Part shown: in pieces, positions 43,924 through 55,154 of the stretch
How positions within the stretch are numbered: the first letter of the stretch is position 1
How the letters are laid out: each line of letters starts with the position of its first letter
Source of the DNA: Lactarius indigo
Lineage: Eukaryota; Basidiomycota; Agaricomycetes; Russulales; Russulaceae
NCBI GenBank assembly: GCA_025766275.1
Contig: JAFKAC010000086.1
Location: 124,001-188,000 of the forward strand
Length of the DNA: 64,000 bases
Direction: 5' to 3'
Notes under the pieces: generated by a model
The model's input: only the letters and a program-made list of their open reading frames with translations
What the model was told of the DNA's origin: nothing
The model's database searches: none
Translations under genes and position numbers: made by a program

Positions 43924-46900
43924 TCATATTGTTACTTCCTTTTGTTTTAACCACTGCTTTGCTCCTTTACTTCTGGAGTTGCTTTCAAAGTGTTCCTGGA
44001 TGAGTTCTGGGGCATTGAGGTTCTTTTCTGGTTCCCAGCTGTTGTGTGCATTGGAGTATCCTCTCCACTTGATCAGGAACTGTAACTGGTTCCTGTGGTG
44101 TCTTGTTTCTAGTATTCTCTCAACTTCCCACTCCTGTTTTCCATCTACTAGATTTGGGGGTGGTTCTGTAAAATTCTTTCCATGTATGGGGGTTTCTTTG
44201 TATGGCATCAAGAGGGATGCATGGAACACTGGGTGGATCCATCACTGATGGGGAAGTTTCAGGGCATATGTTGTGGTGGAGATCTTCTTTGTGACCCTGA
44301 AAGGTCCATATCTTTTTGGGGCTAACTTGAAACTGGGGTGCATTGTTTTCAAGTTTCTGGCATCCAGCCACACACTATCTCCTTCTGTGTGTTATTTAAA
44401 ACAAGAGGATCCTTTGTAGAGTGACTGTGCATGAGTAATCACTGCTTGGGCAGTCCTTCTGGCCTCTTGGATCTGCTCTAGTCTTTCTTGTGTTCCTGGT
44501 ACTGTAGCTGTTCTTTCTGGTTGGTGTACCCTTGGGATGTATCCAAGGATTAGTTCATAGGGTGCTTTTTTACTGGTTGTGCTTGGCCAGGAATTGTGGG
44601 TGTATTGTGCCAGTGGTAGTAGCTCTGTCCAGTTGTTTTGTTGGTGATTTATGAACATCTGGAGGTATTGCTCTAACCACTGGTTTGTTTGTTCTGATTG
44701 TCCATCTGTTTGTGGGTGGTATGCTGTGCTGATGTTTTGTTCTATGTCAAGTACTCTGCACAGTTCCCTGATGAACTTTGCTGTGAATCTAGGGTCTCAG
44801 TCAGAGATGACCCTTCTTGGTAGTCTGTAGTGTGGCAGGACTGTCTTGGCATAGAGTTTTGCCACTCCTTCTGCATCTATTGTTTTGCTGCATGGGATAA
44901 TAAAGAAGGCTGCCTTGGAACAGTCATGATCCATGATGGTGAGAATTGTGTCATTGCCTTCCAACTGGGGTAACTTTGTGATAAAGTCTAGGGCAATGGT
45001 TTCAAAAGGGAGTGCTTCTGGGTTAGTCTTGATGGGGAATATCAGGGGTTTCAGGTTTCCAGGGAAGTTCTTGTTTGATTGGCATGTGGCACAGCCCTTT
45101 ACATATGCAGATATGTCATCTTTCATGTTTGGCCACCAGAAGTCTTGTGACACCAACCACAAGGTCTTTGTTATTCCAGGGTGTCTGGCTGTTTTGTACC
45201 ATGAAACAGGGAAATTGTCCCCCTCTTTAGTGGTGTGTTGTCCACAACCACCAGTTTGTTGCCCTTCTACCAGTGTTTGCCTTGTTTTACTAGTTGGAAG
45301 GGGGCTGCCCACTCATCTAGAGTGTCCTGGTGATCTAGTTGGTGTGTCATAACTCAGCCATCTATCCTTATGGAGAGAGTGGAGTTTGCAAAGATGGTTG
45401 GGGTCAGGACCACTACATCGGTGTTATCTTCTGCTCTAGTGTCATGGTCAGGGCATCTTGATAGGGCATCTGCATGATTCTGGGGTCCCAGTTTGTGGTG
45501 GAGTTTGATGTGGTAATCTGCAAGTCTGGGGATGTATCATGCTACCCTTCTGTTGATTTGTTGAGGGTGGCAATAGTATTCCAGGTTTTTGTGGTCTGTG
45601 AACACTGTGATTTTATGGGGGGATCCTAATAGAAGGTGTCTCCAGTGTTCTAGTCCTCTGATTACCACTAAAAGTTCTCTATCATGGATGTCATAGTTGC
45701 GCTCTGCTTCTGTGAATGATTTGGAAAAGTATCCCACAGCTTGTGGCTTGTTTCAGCTATCCCTTTGTGTTAGGATCACCCCTGTGGTGAAAGCAGAGGC
45801 ATCCACTCCTAGCTCAAAGGGTTTATCCATATCTGGTTGACATAAGATGGGGTCTTTGCACACAAGCATGATGAGTGTTTCTAGGGCTTCTGCTGCTTCT
45901 TTTGTCCATCTGAAGGGTCCTTCTGATGTTTTTATTGTGTTTGTGATGGGTCTTGCTAAGTGAGCGAAGTTGGGGATGAAGGGTCGTTGATAGCTTAGTG
46001 TCCCCAACATGCTTCATGCTTGTTTGACTGACTTGATGTCTCTTGGCCAGTCCTTCAGTCCTTCTACCTTTTTGGGGTTGATTTTGATTTGGGACCCATT
46101 GATGACAATGCCTAAGTAGTGGATCTTCCCTTGTTCAAACATGCATTTCAATGCTTTGAGGAAGTAGGACTCCTTTTCGCAGATTTCCAGGAACTTATGT
46201 ACAATTTGTCTATGGCATTCAGTGTCCTCTTCTGTGGCTATTAGGACATCATCCATGTATACAAACAGTTCTCTAGGGTATTTGTCCATGAGTGGTTGGA
46301 GTATTCTGCTCATGGTTCTTGCAAAGGTGGCTGGCGCATTTGTGATACCAAAGGTCATTACTCAAGGGATGAACAGCCCCCTTGGTGTTTTGAAGGCTGC
46401 CTTCCACTGGTCTTCTTTTATTTGGATATTATGGTACCCCCATCTGATGTCGAACTTTGAGAATAGTGTTTTCCTGTTCAAGTTTGTCAAAATGTTGGAG
46501 ATAAGGGGTAGTGGGTAGGTGTCTTTTATTGTCCAGGTGTTTAAGGGTCTGTAGTTGAGGATAGGGTGCAATCCTCCATCTGTCTTCTTTCTAAAGAAGG
46601 AGGAAGCATAAGGGGAGCTCCCTTCATAGATGTACCCTTTTGCTATGTTTTTGTTGAGGTAGCCCTTCAACTCTTTGTCTTCCTCTGGGGTCAAAGGGTA
46701 GATTTTACAGTTGATCTTGTTGGGTGCATCTGGTCATAATGTAATGGGGTGATCTTCTTCTCTTTCTGGGAGGAAACATTGTGCTTCTTCATCTGAGAAC
46801 ACCTTGTTGTGGCATTGGTATTCTTCTGGAATGGTAGTTTCTTTTACTGGGTTAAAGGTGGTTGCTGCTGCTTTGGCTTCTTGGTGTCACTTCCTTTGAA

Positions 46901-47230
46901 AACGGTAACCCCCTGTCAGGATGGTGACTGCTTCTCCTTTTAGTTCTTGTTTCTTCCAGTCTATGTCCAGGTTTTCATGTTCAAACCAGGGGTATCCAAA
47001 GATCATTCTGTCTTCTCCCAGACTGGTTACAAAGAATTGGAAGGGGACTTCCTCTTCTCCTCTTTTTATCCATAACTGGCATGTCTCCATCATGGTGCTG
47101 TCTTTGTTTAATGATCCATCCACATTTCAGACCAGTCTGGGTGGTTTTAAGGGGGTGGCTCCTAGCCCAAGCTTTTGGATTAGGTTCAGTTGATCAGGTT
47201 GTCTGTTGCACCACTGTCTAGCAGCACATT
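43924..47230 (-). pseudogene. pol: Element D pol with chromodomain
   Basis: Minus strand. Protease LLDSGATDNL (about 47215) then FGYPWFEHENLDIDW. RT in frame 46014-46694 with intact YMDD (LFVYMDDVLIATEED) and one TGA. RNase H (45340-46010). Integrase with finger (HPGITKTL, CATCQS), LDFITKLPQLEGNDTI and YHPQTDGQSEQTNQW. Integrase C-terminus and a classic chromodomain (EWEVERILETRH, LQFLIKWRGYSNAHNSWEP). A frameshift separates the RNase H and integrase frames, another lies just after the protease motif. Inactive copy. Confidence 0.92.
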
Positions 47231-47383
47231 TATGCAAGCTTCTTTGAAGTAAAGGTGAACAGAAACTTTGATTGTCATAGCACTATCACGAATACTGTAC
47301 ATTAAGTTGGCCTCCCTGTCAGCTCTCACAGGTCAGCATCACAAAAATCCTGGTCAAGGGCATAGCAGCATCTTCTTTCATCC

Positions 47384-49045
47384 TCAGTCACTTTCATCCT
47401 CAGTCATGCCTTGGACAAGTGCACGGGCCTGTCAGACCTTGTCTTTGGTTGTGGCAGCAGACACTAATGAGGTGCTCACTTCTGGGGTGTATGGGGGTGC
47501 AGTGTCTGCTTCTTGGGTGTCTGTAGCTCTGGCTTTGGTTTGGTTGGTGGTGTTTTGTCATTGGTAGTTCCTAGCCATGTGTCCTTGTTGTCTGCACTTG
47601 AAGCAATGTCCTTCTTTCATGAGGGTTTTCTTTTCTTCTTCAGTGGGCTTCTTGAAGGGGTTGGAGGTAGTGGCATCTACATCCATTGCATTTGGGTCCC
47701 ATTTGGGTTATCCTTGATGGATGTTCTGGGTTGGTCCTGGGTTTCTATTTCCTGGTCTGGCTTTTAGCAGCTTCCAGCATTGGTGTTCTGCTCTGGCAGC
47801 TGTTTGCCACTTGTCCATGGTGTTGGGTATGGTGGTCCTCATGAGACAAGCACGATACAGTCCTGTGGGTAGTCCCCTTTTGAAGAATTCTACCATTCCA
47901 AGGGTATCTCTTGCCCATCCTGCTATCCCTGCAAGGTGTTTGAAGTTGAGGATATAGTTGTCTAATGCTCCACCCTGCATTGTCAGGTTGATGAGCTTCT
48001 GGTAGGCTCTTTCCTTGTTTAGGGTGTCAGTCCAGTCTCTGTCAAAGGTGTCAAGGAAACCATCCCAAAGGTCTTTGCTGTTCTTGGTGAGAGCTTTGGT
48101 GGGGTCTGCTAGTGCCACTTCCATATCATCTTCAGTTTGATTGACCCATAGTTGTACTCTGGGTCCCTTGAACAGTGTAAGGGCAAATAATACTTGTGCA
48201 TAGGGTTCTTTGATGAGCTCATTTTCACTGCTTAACTTGATGTATCACAGTAGTTCTCTTTTGAACTGACTGCTCTCTGTTCTGTCTCCTGTGAACAGAG
48301 TGGGAGGCACTCCTTTGAGTCCTCCTGAGTTTGTTATTGGTGTTCCTTCTGCTCTGGCACTTGAGCTGGTGCCCGTACCAGTGCCTGAGCCAGTGCCTGT
48401 GGCATTTATGGCTGACATGATGAGTGTTGGTTGCATTGTGATGGGGATTTGGGGTGGTTCAACTGGGGAGGGTACTCTGATTGCTGGTAGTGGGGCTGGG
48501 AATCCTTCTTCTGCTGGGGATGGTTCTATCCAAATAGGGATAGTTGAACTGGCTTGTGACAAAGCTTGTGTGGGTACTGTGATGTCTAAGTGGTGCTCAG
48601 AGGAGTGAGATGGTTCTGAGTGTGATTCTGCTTTGTCTGAACTGGGTTCCTCTTCTGAGGAGTCTTGTTGTAGTCCATATGTTCCTCTAGTGTTTCTTGG
48701 TGCCAAGGATGATTGTTGTGTGGGTGTCTCTGGGTTCTGTTCATCTTCTTCATTCCACCAGCCTAGTCCTTCAGCAAATCTGTGTGGTGTGATGTTTATG
48801 GCCCTGGTGTGGTATGCATTTTGGAAGTATCGGAGGATGTACCAGTTGTTGTTGTTGAATTCCACTGGTCTGAGTTCACCTTTAATGAGGGACTTGTAAG
48901 AAGGTGGTCTGTTTGGTGTTGTGGCACAGCGAGCTCCTCTTCCAAATTGATTGCTTTTAACATGGTGTGGGAGGTCATCTTGTGTTCTGGTTGTGACTGG
49001 GGTCCAATCATTGTCTGATTTGAAGGTGACACTGATGCTAGCCAC
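47384..49045 (-). pseudogene. gag: Element D Gag
   Basis: Minus frame with a TGA at 48245 and later stops. An N-terminal globular part (NNWYILRYFQNAYHTRAI, HRFAEGLGWW) precedes a Ser/Glu/Pro-rich linker, a capsid-like region (LWDGFLDTFDRDWTDTLNK, VEFFKRGLPTGLYRACL) and a knuckle CFKCRQQGHMARNY whose last Cys is now Tyr. The true start probably lies up to 150 nt upstream; I could not fix it. Confidence 0.85.
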
Positions 49046-49239
49046 GATTGTGGTCTGTTCTGAGTGCTGGTCTGTGTGAGGGGATGGCTGAAGCAGCCTC
49101 TTGTGTCAGGGAGGATCTGTTGCCCAGCTATGCCATCATTCTGGGTTCTATTGAGTGTCTGGTTGTTGGCTGATGGTCCTCTTGGATCATCACCCACTCT
49201 GCTGTGTGGCAGTGGTGTCTTAGGTGTGTTGGAAGTTGT

Positions 49240-49250
49240 AGACTTGGCTT
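49240..49250 (-). promoter_or_regulatory. Element D primer-binding site, complementary to its own RNA start
   Basis: AAGCCAAGTCT on the minus strand, one nucleotide from the LTR. The 11-nt complement AGACTTGGCTT lies at 49593-49603, starting 33 nt after TATATAAAC. Confidence 0.75.
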
Positions 49251-49251
49251 A

Positions 49252-49832
49252 TGTTACACCCTAGCAGGGGCGTGGGTTCTGGAGGTTCTAAGTCACACAA
49301 GTATCAAGTGAAGATGTCTGTTGTCTTATTGCTATGAAATACAAGTGGCAAAGGTGTGGCACAATGTGCAGCACTACTCTGTAATGTAAGGCTCCTTGCC
49401 CAAAGTGTATAACACTTCTCTACACTTGATCTTGCTAGTGCACAGAGTCTAACAGGTGTGATGCATTGATATAGTTCAACTGCAAAGACTTCAAGGTGCC
49501 CTGGTTAAGGACAGAGGTAGGGGATGCACAAGAAGAGGGGATAGAACAAAGTCACACCAAAGTACGAAGGCAAGGTTGCTAGATTGCAAACGAAGCCAAG
49601 TCTGGCTTCCTATGGTCTATGGTACAAGTTTATATAGGGTGAGGTTCCAAACAACATGAACACAGGCCCACATAGTAGCAAAGAGACTAGATGGGTCAAG
49701 GGGATACTCAGATCAAGGGAAACAGTGCCACTAGTGATAGTAGCTCCTTTGGTAACAAGGTATGGACCAAAAAGGGGAAAGAACATGTTGGGGATATACT
49801 GTAACTGAGGTCTGAAGCATCAGATCATAACA
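49252..49832 (-). repeat. Element D 5' LTR
   Basis: 581 bp, TGTTACACCC...ATCATAACA, flanked by ACATG. Minus-strand TATA at 49629-49636. Confidence 0.95.
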
Positions 49833-49837
49833 ACATG

Positions 49838-51055
49838 CCTCATGCTTAGCAATAATATCCCTGAAGATGAAGTTCATCATGGTCTGGAACATTGCTGGGG
49901 AGTTAGTTAGGCCAAAGAACATCACCATTGGTTCAAATAGCCCATAGTGTGTTTTGAACACTGCCTTTTCTTCATCTCCTTCCTTGATTTGTACATTATT
50001 GTAACCCACCTTACATTGAGCTTGGTGTAGATGTGGGCATTGCTGAGGTCCAAGATGAGGTCCAAGGTGAGAGGGAGGGGATACTGGTTGCAGATGGTGA
50101 TGGCATTGATTTTTTGATAGTCCTGTACCAGGTGTAGCTTTTCATCCTTCTTTTTGATGACAAAGAAGGACAATGAATACAGGGACTTTGAGGGGCATAT
50201 ATACCCCCTTTTTAGTTGTTCTTCAATCTGCTCCCACAACTTTTTGTCTTCTTCTTGGGTCATAGGGTATATTTTGCAATCAATTGTGTCAGCTGTCCCA
50301 GACTTAAATTCAGTGGTGTGGTCCCAAGGCTGGCTGGGAGGAAAATGATCAGAGGCCTCTTCACTGAAGAGGTGAGTAAATTCTTGGTATTCAATGGGTA
50401 ATTCCACCTTTGTGGTGTACTGTTGGGCTACAATGGCAAGATCAGTGGCAGTTGCCCTAATTTGGCATCTTTCTTCAAAGACCTGCCACTGTTCATCAGT
50501 GATGACACAGGCATGTATGACCTCATAGTCATTGTCCTGTACAGAAGTGGCTGTGACAACTGGTTGAATATGTTTGCTATGTGAATTTATGGACTGGATG
50601 ATGATGGGGAGCATTCCTTCATGAATAACCCCCTGTGACCACCTAATTTGAGGGTTGTATGTTGCAAGCCAGGGGTATCCTAGGACAATATCCTCACTAC
50701 CAATGTTGGTAATGAGGAAGTGCATTTCTTTATTAATTCCTTTAGTTTGAACATCAACATCCATGTAATGGGTGATACACCCAGCTTTATTTTCTGTGTT
50801 GTCAATATTCCATATTTTTTTGGGATTGTCAAGTGCTTTCATTCTGAATCCCATCCTTTTGATGAAGGAGGGCCTCATGAAGCAGTGAGTTGCTCCTGAG
50901 TCTACTAGTGCATGTATGTTGGCCATTGTGTAACTTGTGCAAATCAATACTGGAGCTCTCATAGAATGGTAGTGAGTCATGATTACACTGTTACAATTAA
51001 CTGCCCCCACCCAGGCTGATGGGTTCAGGTGTCCTGAAAACCCTCCCTTTTCCAC
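49838..51055 (-). pseudogene. Element E protease and RT N-terminal half
   Basis: A 377-codon minus frame (49922-51055) holds the protease (ALVDSGATHCFM), VLGYPWLATYNPQIRW, a linker, then RT motifs [21 protein letters not shown] and [14 protein letters not shown] frame change at about 50015 leads to the [17 protein letters not shown] segment and on to the element D insertion at 49837. No stop inside the longest frame, so it is less decayed than its neighbours. Confidence 0.88.
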
Positions 51056-51555
51056 AACTGCTGGAGGATAATGTCCTTTACATCATCCATTTCTCCTGCT
51101 ACTCCATTGAGCCAATCATTGGTGTGCTGTTGCAGTGGTGCTTCCTGGACTGCACATGTAGCAACTTCAGGTTCTTGCTGATGGTAGTTGGTGTCTATGA
51201 ACCAACTGCTTGATGCTTGAGGCTGTTGACATTGGTGCCTTTGATGTAAGACAAGAAGAGCAGCACTTGTTGGTAAGGTGTGGCCATAATCCCTTCATTG
51301 GTGTTCATACCCCAATATACATGCCATTGTGTGAGAAACACCTCAACTTTGCTGCATTCTCCATTGAATACTGTTGGTGCTTCACCAGCTAACTTGTTGT
51401 TTTGAGGAGGTATAGGTACTACACCTGGTAACCCTCCTCCAGGCAGTCCTCTGCCTCCTCCTGGTGGTCCCATGGGGTATCCTCCAGGGAATCCTCCAAA
51501 TCTTCCACCACATGGAGGTGGTCCTTCTCTGGGTAATCCCCCAGGAGGTCCTCCA
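51056..51555 (-). pseudogene. Element E Gag, middle part
   Basis: Minus strand. A Gly/Pro-rich run (GPPGGGRGLPGGGLPG) followed by NNKLAGEAPTVFNGECSKVEVFLTQWHVYW, a typical capsid start, then a short remnant with most of the capsid and nucleocapsid missing before the protease. Cut at 51556 by D2. Confidence 0.75.
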
Positions 51556-52080
51556 TGTTACACCCTAGCAGGGGCATGGGTTTGGAAGGTTCTAAGTCAC
51601 ACAAGTATCAAGCAAAGACATCTGTTGTCTTATTGCTATGAAATACAAGTGGCAGGGATGTGGCACAAAGTGCAGCACTACTCTGTCAAATAAGGCTCCT
51701 TGCCTGAAGTGTGTAACACTTTTCTACACTCTATCTTACAAGTGCACAGAATCTAACAGGTGTGACACATTGATATAGTTCAACTGCAAAGACTTTGAGA
51801 TGCCCTGGTTAAGGACAGAGGTAGGGGGTGCACAAGAAGAGGGGATAAGACAAGATCACACCAGGGTACAAAGGCAAGGTTGCTAGATTGCAAATGAAGC
51901 CAAGTCTGGCTTCCTACAGTCTATGGTACAGGTTTATATAGGACAAGGTTCCAAACAACATGAACACAAGTTCACACAATATCAAAGAAACCAAACAGGT
52001 TAAGGGAGTATTTGGATCAAGAAAACAGTGCCACTAGGGTAGTAGCTCCTTTGGTAACAAAGTATAGTACAGAAGGGGAA

Positions 52081-53141
52081 TGTTACACTCCACCAGTGTT
52101 AGTCTGACTTGGACTTGTGAAGGCATAGGCAACTTAGCAAAGTAAGGTGAATGGGAACCTCAGTGTCAACCCAACACAAGCTGAATGGGGGCTCAACAGC
52201 ACACAACTGCAGCAAAAGATGAGGAAGCTCCAGATGAACAGCACAGATAGGGAGCATACTCACAGTGGCAAAGGTGACTGTGGTGAGATATGCAGAGAGT
52301 GCTTGAAGCAGCAACAGGGATTGTCAGGCAGTGAAGCAGAGGGTGTCTGGCACACAAGCAGTGAGAACTGATGTGGACCAGGAGTGTACATGGTACTCTA
52401 CTTATACTCCTACAGAGAGTGACAATAATACAATGCAAGTAACACTAGTCACAAAGTACAAGGATGGTGTTGTTCTACAAATGGACAAAGGAGTGGACAC
52501 TTTGAGAACAAGGAAAGAAGAACAAGGAGAGTCTAGAGCTAAATGATATCATAGTGACATCATAATAAAGATAAGAACAAAAGAAAGAACAAAGGCGTAG
52601 TACAATGACAGTTCTAGAGGAGTCTGCATGATGTCATGGTACAGTGATGTCATAGATAAGTAAATACAAGGCATCCAAGATTGTAAAGATCAATATCTAA
52701 TCTACATGTCCTGTATATCTAATCTAAAGCAGTCCATGCTGCAAGTCCAGTCTGTACGAGCTGCTAAGTGTGCAAGGGTCACTTATCAACAGCTCCACCC
52801 TTGGTAAGTTGAAGCAGAAGTACTCTTAGTTCAAGACTAAGGCAGACAGGAGACAAATCAGATGGTGGATTGAAGAAGACCAAGATGGGGATTCTTGGTC
52901 TTCCATGACTACTACTTATACAGATATGTGCAGGCTTTAAAGTGCCACTTGAACAATAGGTAACCAATAGCATAACTAGCTCAAACTCTAGTACAGCTAT
53001 CCTTGGAATGAGTCATACACAAGTCACAATCACATGTAAACTACTATGCTGACTGATGTGATGTAAGAGTCCATGACTAATACTGAGTTGGACTGTAGTC
53101 ATAACTGGTCATGAGTCATACCAAGAAGTCATACCATAACA
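52081..53141 (-). repeat. G-family 3' LTR (element G2), split by a Copia-1 LTR
   Basis: Own sequence 52081-52231 and 52797-53141, TGTTACACTCC...CATAACA, about 496 bp. Same family as the element E 5' LTR at 60495. Followed by polypurine tract GAAAAGGGGGTAA (minus, 53142-53154), so it is a 3' LTR with internal sequence to its right, not a solo LTR. Confidence 0.8.
52232..52791 (-). repeat. Solo Copia-1 LTR (intron absent)
   Basis: 560 bp, first base changed (AGATGAACAGC), ending TTATCAACA. Target duplication GCTCC (52227-52231, 52792-52796). Single leader repeat. Confidence 0.92.
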
Positions 53142-53173
53142 TTACCCCCTTTTCATCAGTGAGGCCTACCTCA

Positions 53174-53480
53174 CTAATCTGCCATAGAGTCCTGTCTCAT
53201 CTGTTCTGCTTCATCTTCCATACATGCCAATATATTGGCCCTTTCAAGATGATGGACACTTGCCTTTTTATCCTCTGCTGCCATGTACTTCTCCTCTTGA
53301 AGTTGCCTGATTTGCTGATACCCCAAACTGCCACTAGATGGTTTGTAGAGCAGCTTGAGATAGTCAGGTTTGGGAGGTCAAGGAATATAATGACTGCATT
53401 GAGAGAAGGGGACAAGCAATGCTGGTTGGGTTGGGCTATTGGCCTATGAGAGAACAATAAAAATGTTGTATTATTGGCCA
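53174..53480 (-). pseudogene. G2 terminal coiled-coil ORF fragment
   Basis: Minus frame ending just before the polypurine tract, in the position of ORF3 in C and D. Reads DYLKLLYKPSSGSLGYQ then a heptad-like Lys/Glu/Leu-rich segment (QIRQLQEEKYMAAEDKKA, HHLERANILACMEDEAEQ) and stops. No zinc knuckle is visible. It is probably the C-terminal end of the G-family third ORF or of an extended Pol. Upstream limit unclear. Confidence 0.5.
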
Positions 53481-53982
53481 GAGTCAAATGCAATCTTGTC
53501 AGCTGGAGACCATGGTATTGCTAAAGACACAATGCAGTGGCATGCTAGCCAGAATCGCAATGCAAGCACTTGCACTGGAGTACAATAAAATGCAAGAACT
53601 TGGGAAATGTAGAGTAGCAATGGAAAATAAAATCCAAAGCCTAGAGAATTGTAGTTGAGAGCAGGAAGGTTATAGTAATAGTGGGAATTTCCTAGCATAG
53701 GATGCTGGGTAGATACAATGAAATCCTGGCCCTTAAATAGGCCTCTTCTGTGCTACCGTCAGCTGTAGAAAGAAATCCAGAGTGGTACTTGTTGAGCTAT
53801 ACATACCTAACAAACTACCAATCAGGGGCTGTGCCATTGGCACAAGGCATGATCATTGTCAACCGACGCAGTTGGTTACTCTGGAGGTTGCGGTTGCTAA
53901 CCGTACCGAGTGCTTGCTGATATGAATCTTAACAACAGGGGTTCAAGGGTGCTGGTACATGATCGCAATTGTGGTCTATAGC
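53481..53982. other. Unclassified sequence
   Basis: Probably internal to G2 but with no recognisable motif on either strand. Confidence 0.4.
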
Positions 53983-54641
53983 TGTGATGACTCACTGTCA
54001 CTCAACAGGGGGTCACAATGAAGGCAGAGACTGGAGGCTGAGGAGGGTGTGGAGAACAACAAGGGAGGACAGAAGAACACAAGATACGCTCTTGGCTCAA
54101 AGAGGAGTAGTGGCACACAATGAGTGGGGCACTCAAAGGAGCTGAGAGGCAAGAGGGAGGATGTCATAAGTGGACAGTCTGAGGGACTGTCCGTAGAATT
54201 GCACCAGCTTATATACTACAAGGGGGTGGTCTGTGCATAGGTTTAGGGCAGGCTTAGGGCCTGTCCATGGGTGCTGTGCAGTGCTACACAAAGGAACATT
54301 CTAGAGACATCTAACAATAGAGTCCAATCAGAAAGAGTTTAAACATAGAACAACTGCACCGCAGTTGATGATGCCATATGGCACCATAGTGGTGTAATTC
54401 CACAGTCCTGGCAGAAGTTCCCAGAGGGGTGGTGACTTGGTTGATTATCTTTGTTGATTGATACATGTGCATACACACACGTGACTTGAAAAGACAGAGT
54501 GGACACGTGACACATCATGTGACCATTGGAGAGTGAAATTCAAACTCCGATTCCGGATTTCCCCTTTAGGAAGTTGATGACATAAGCCTGGACTGGTCCT
54601 TAAGCGCCTTGAGTCACAACTAGGTTTATAGGTTCATGACA
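53983..54641 (-). repeat. Solo Gypsy-A-family LTR
   Basis: 659 bp, TGTGATGACTC...GTTCATGACA, with target duplication ATAGC (53978-53982, 54642-54646). The hairpin GGACAGTC...GACTGTCC is conserved while CpG sites are largely TG or CA. Confidence 0.93.
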
Positions 54642-54646
54642 ATAGC

Positions 54647-55154
54647 ACCTTGAGGACATTGAGTGGACTGAGGGTGGTCTATGCAGTTGCTGGGCTTTCT
54701 CAGGATCAGCCTATTAGTCCTGCAGACTAGGAGCAATGCTGACACACTGCTGCGTGTGTCTCACTGGTACAGAGCCTGGGACTGTGCCTCCTATCTTCCT
54801 AACATGTAAGAGAGCCTGAACTGTTCATGGTACTGCCCTCTGGCCTGGGATTGTCTTCTGTGTTTCCACTTGTATTGCTGTTGCTGGTCTGTGCTTCCGC
54901 CAAGTAAAATCAGTGTAAATGTCACTCTATCAGGCTAGCTGTGCACTGTGTATCATCTCCTCCCTACTGAGCTTCTGACTGTCCCCAGTCAGTCTGGTTA
55001 TAGTCAGCTGGTAATTGGTAAGGTCTCTTGTTGCTGAGATCACCTGTTGTGTGAATTGTCCTCTTGTCTGGCACTTGCCGTTGGCAAGAAGGTCATGTGT
55101 TGCATGGTTGATTTCTTGACTTGTCATTTGCTTCCATGCCCTCCATCTACCATT
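54647..55154. other. Unclassified sequence
   Basis: Upstream of a decayed plus-strand gene and possibly its promoter region. No recognisable motif. Confidence 0.35.

Larger units (their letters stand above)
41866..49832 (-). mobile_element. Chromovirus D, full-length
   Basis: Minus-strand Ty3/Gypsy, 7,967 bp, 581-bp LTRs, target duplication ACATG (41861-41865, 49833-49837) in element E RT. No nested insertions, so it is the cleanest chromovirus here. Order: 5' LTR, PBS, gag, pol with chromodomain, ORF3 with CCHC knuckles, polypurine tract, 3' LTR. Gag and pol carry stops and frameshifts. Confidence 0.95.
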
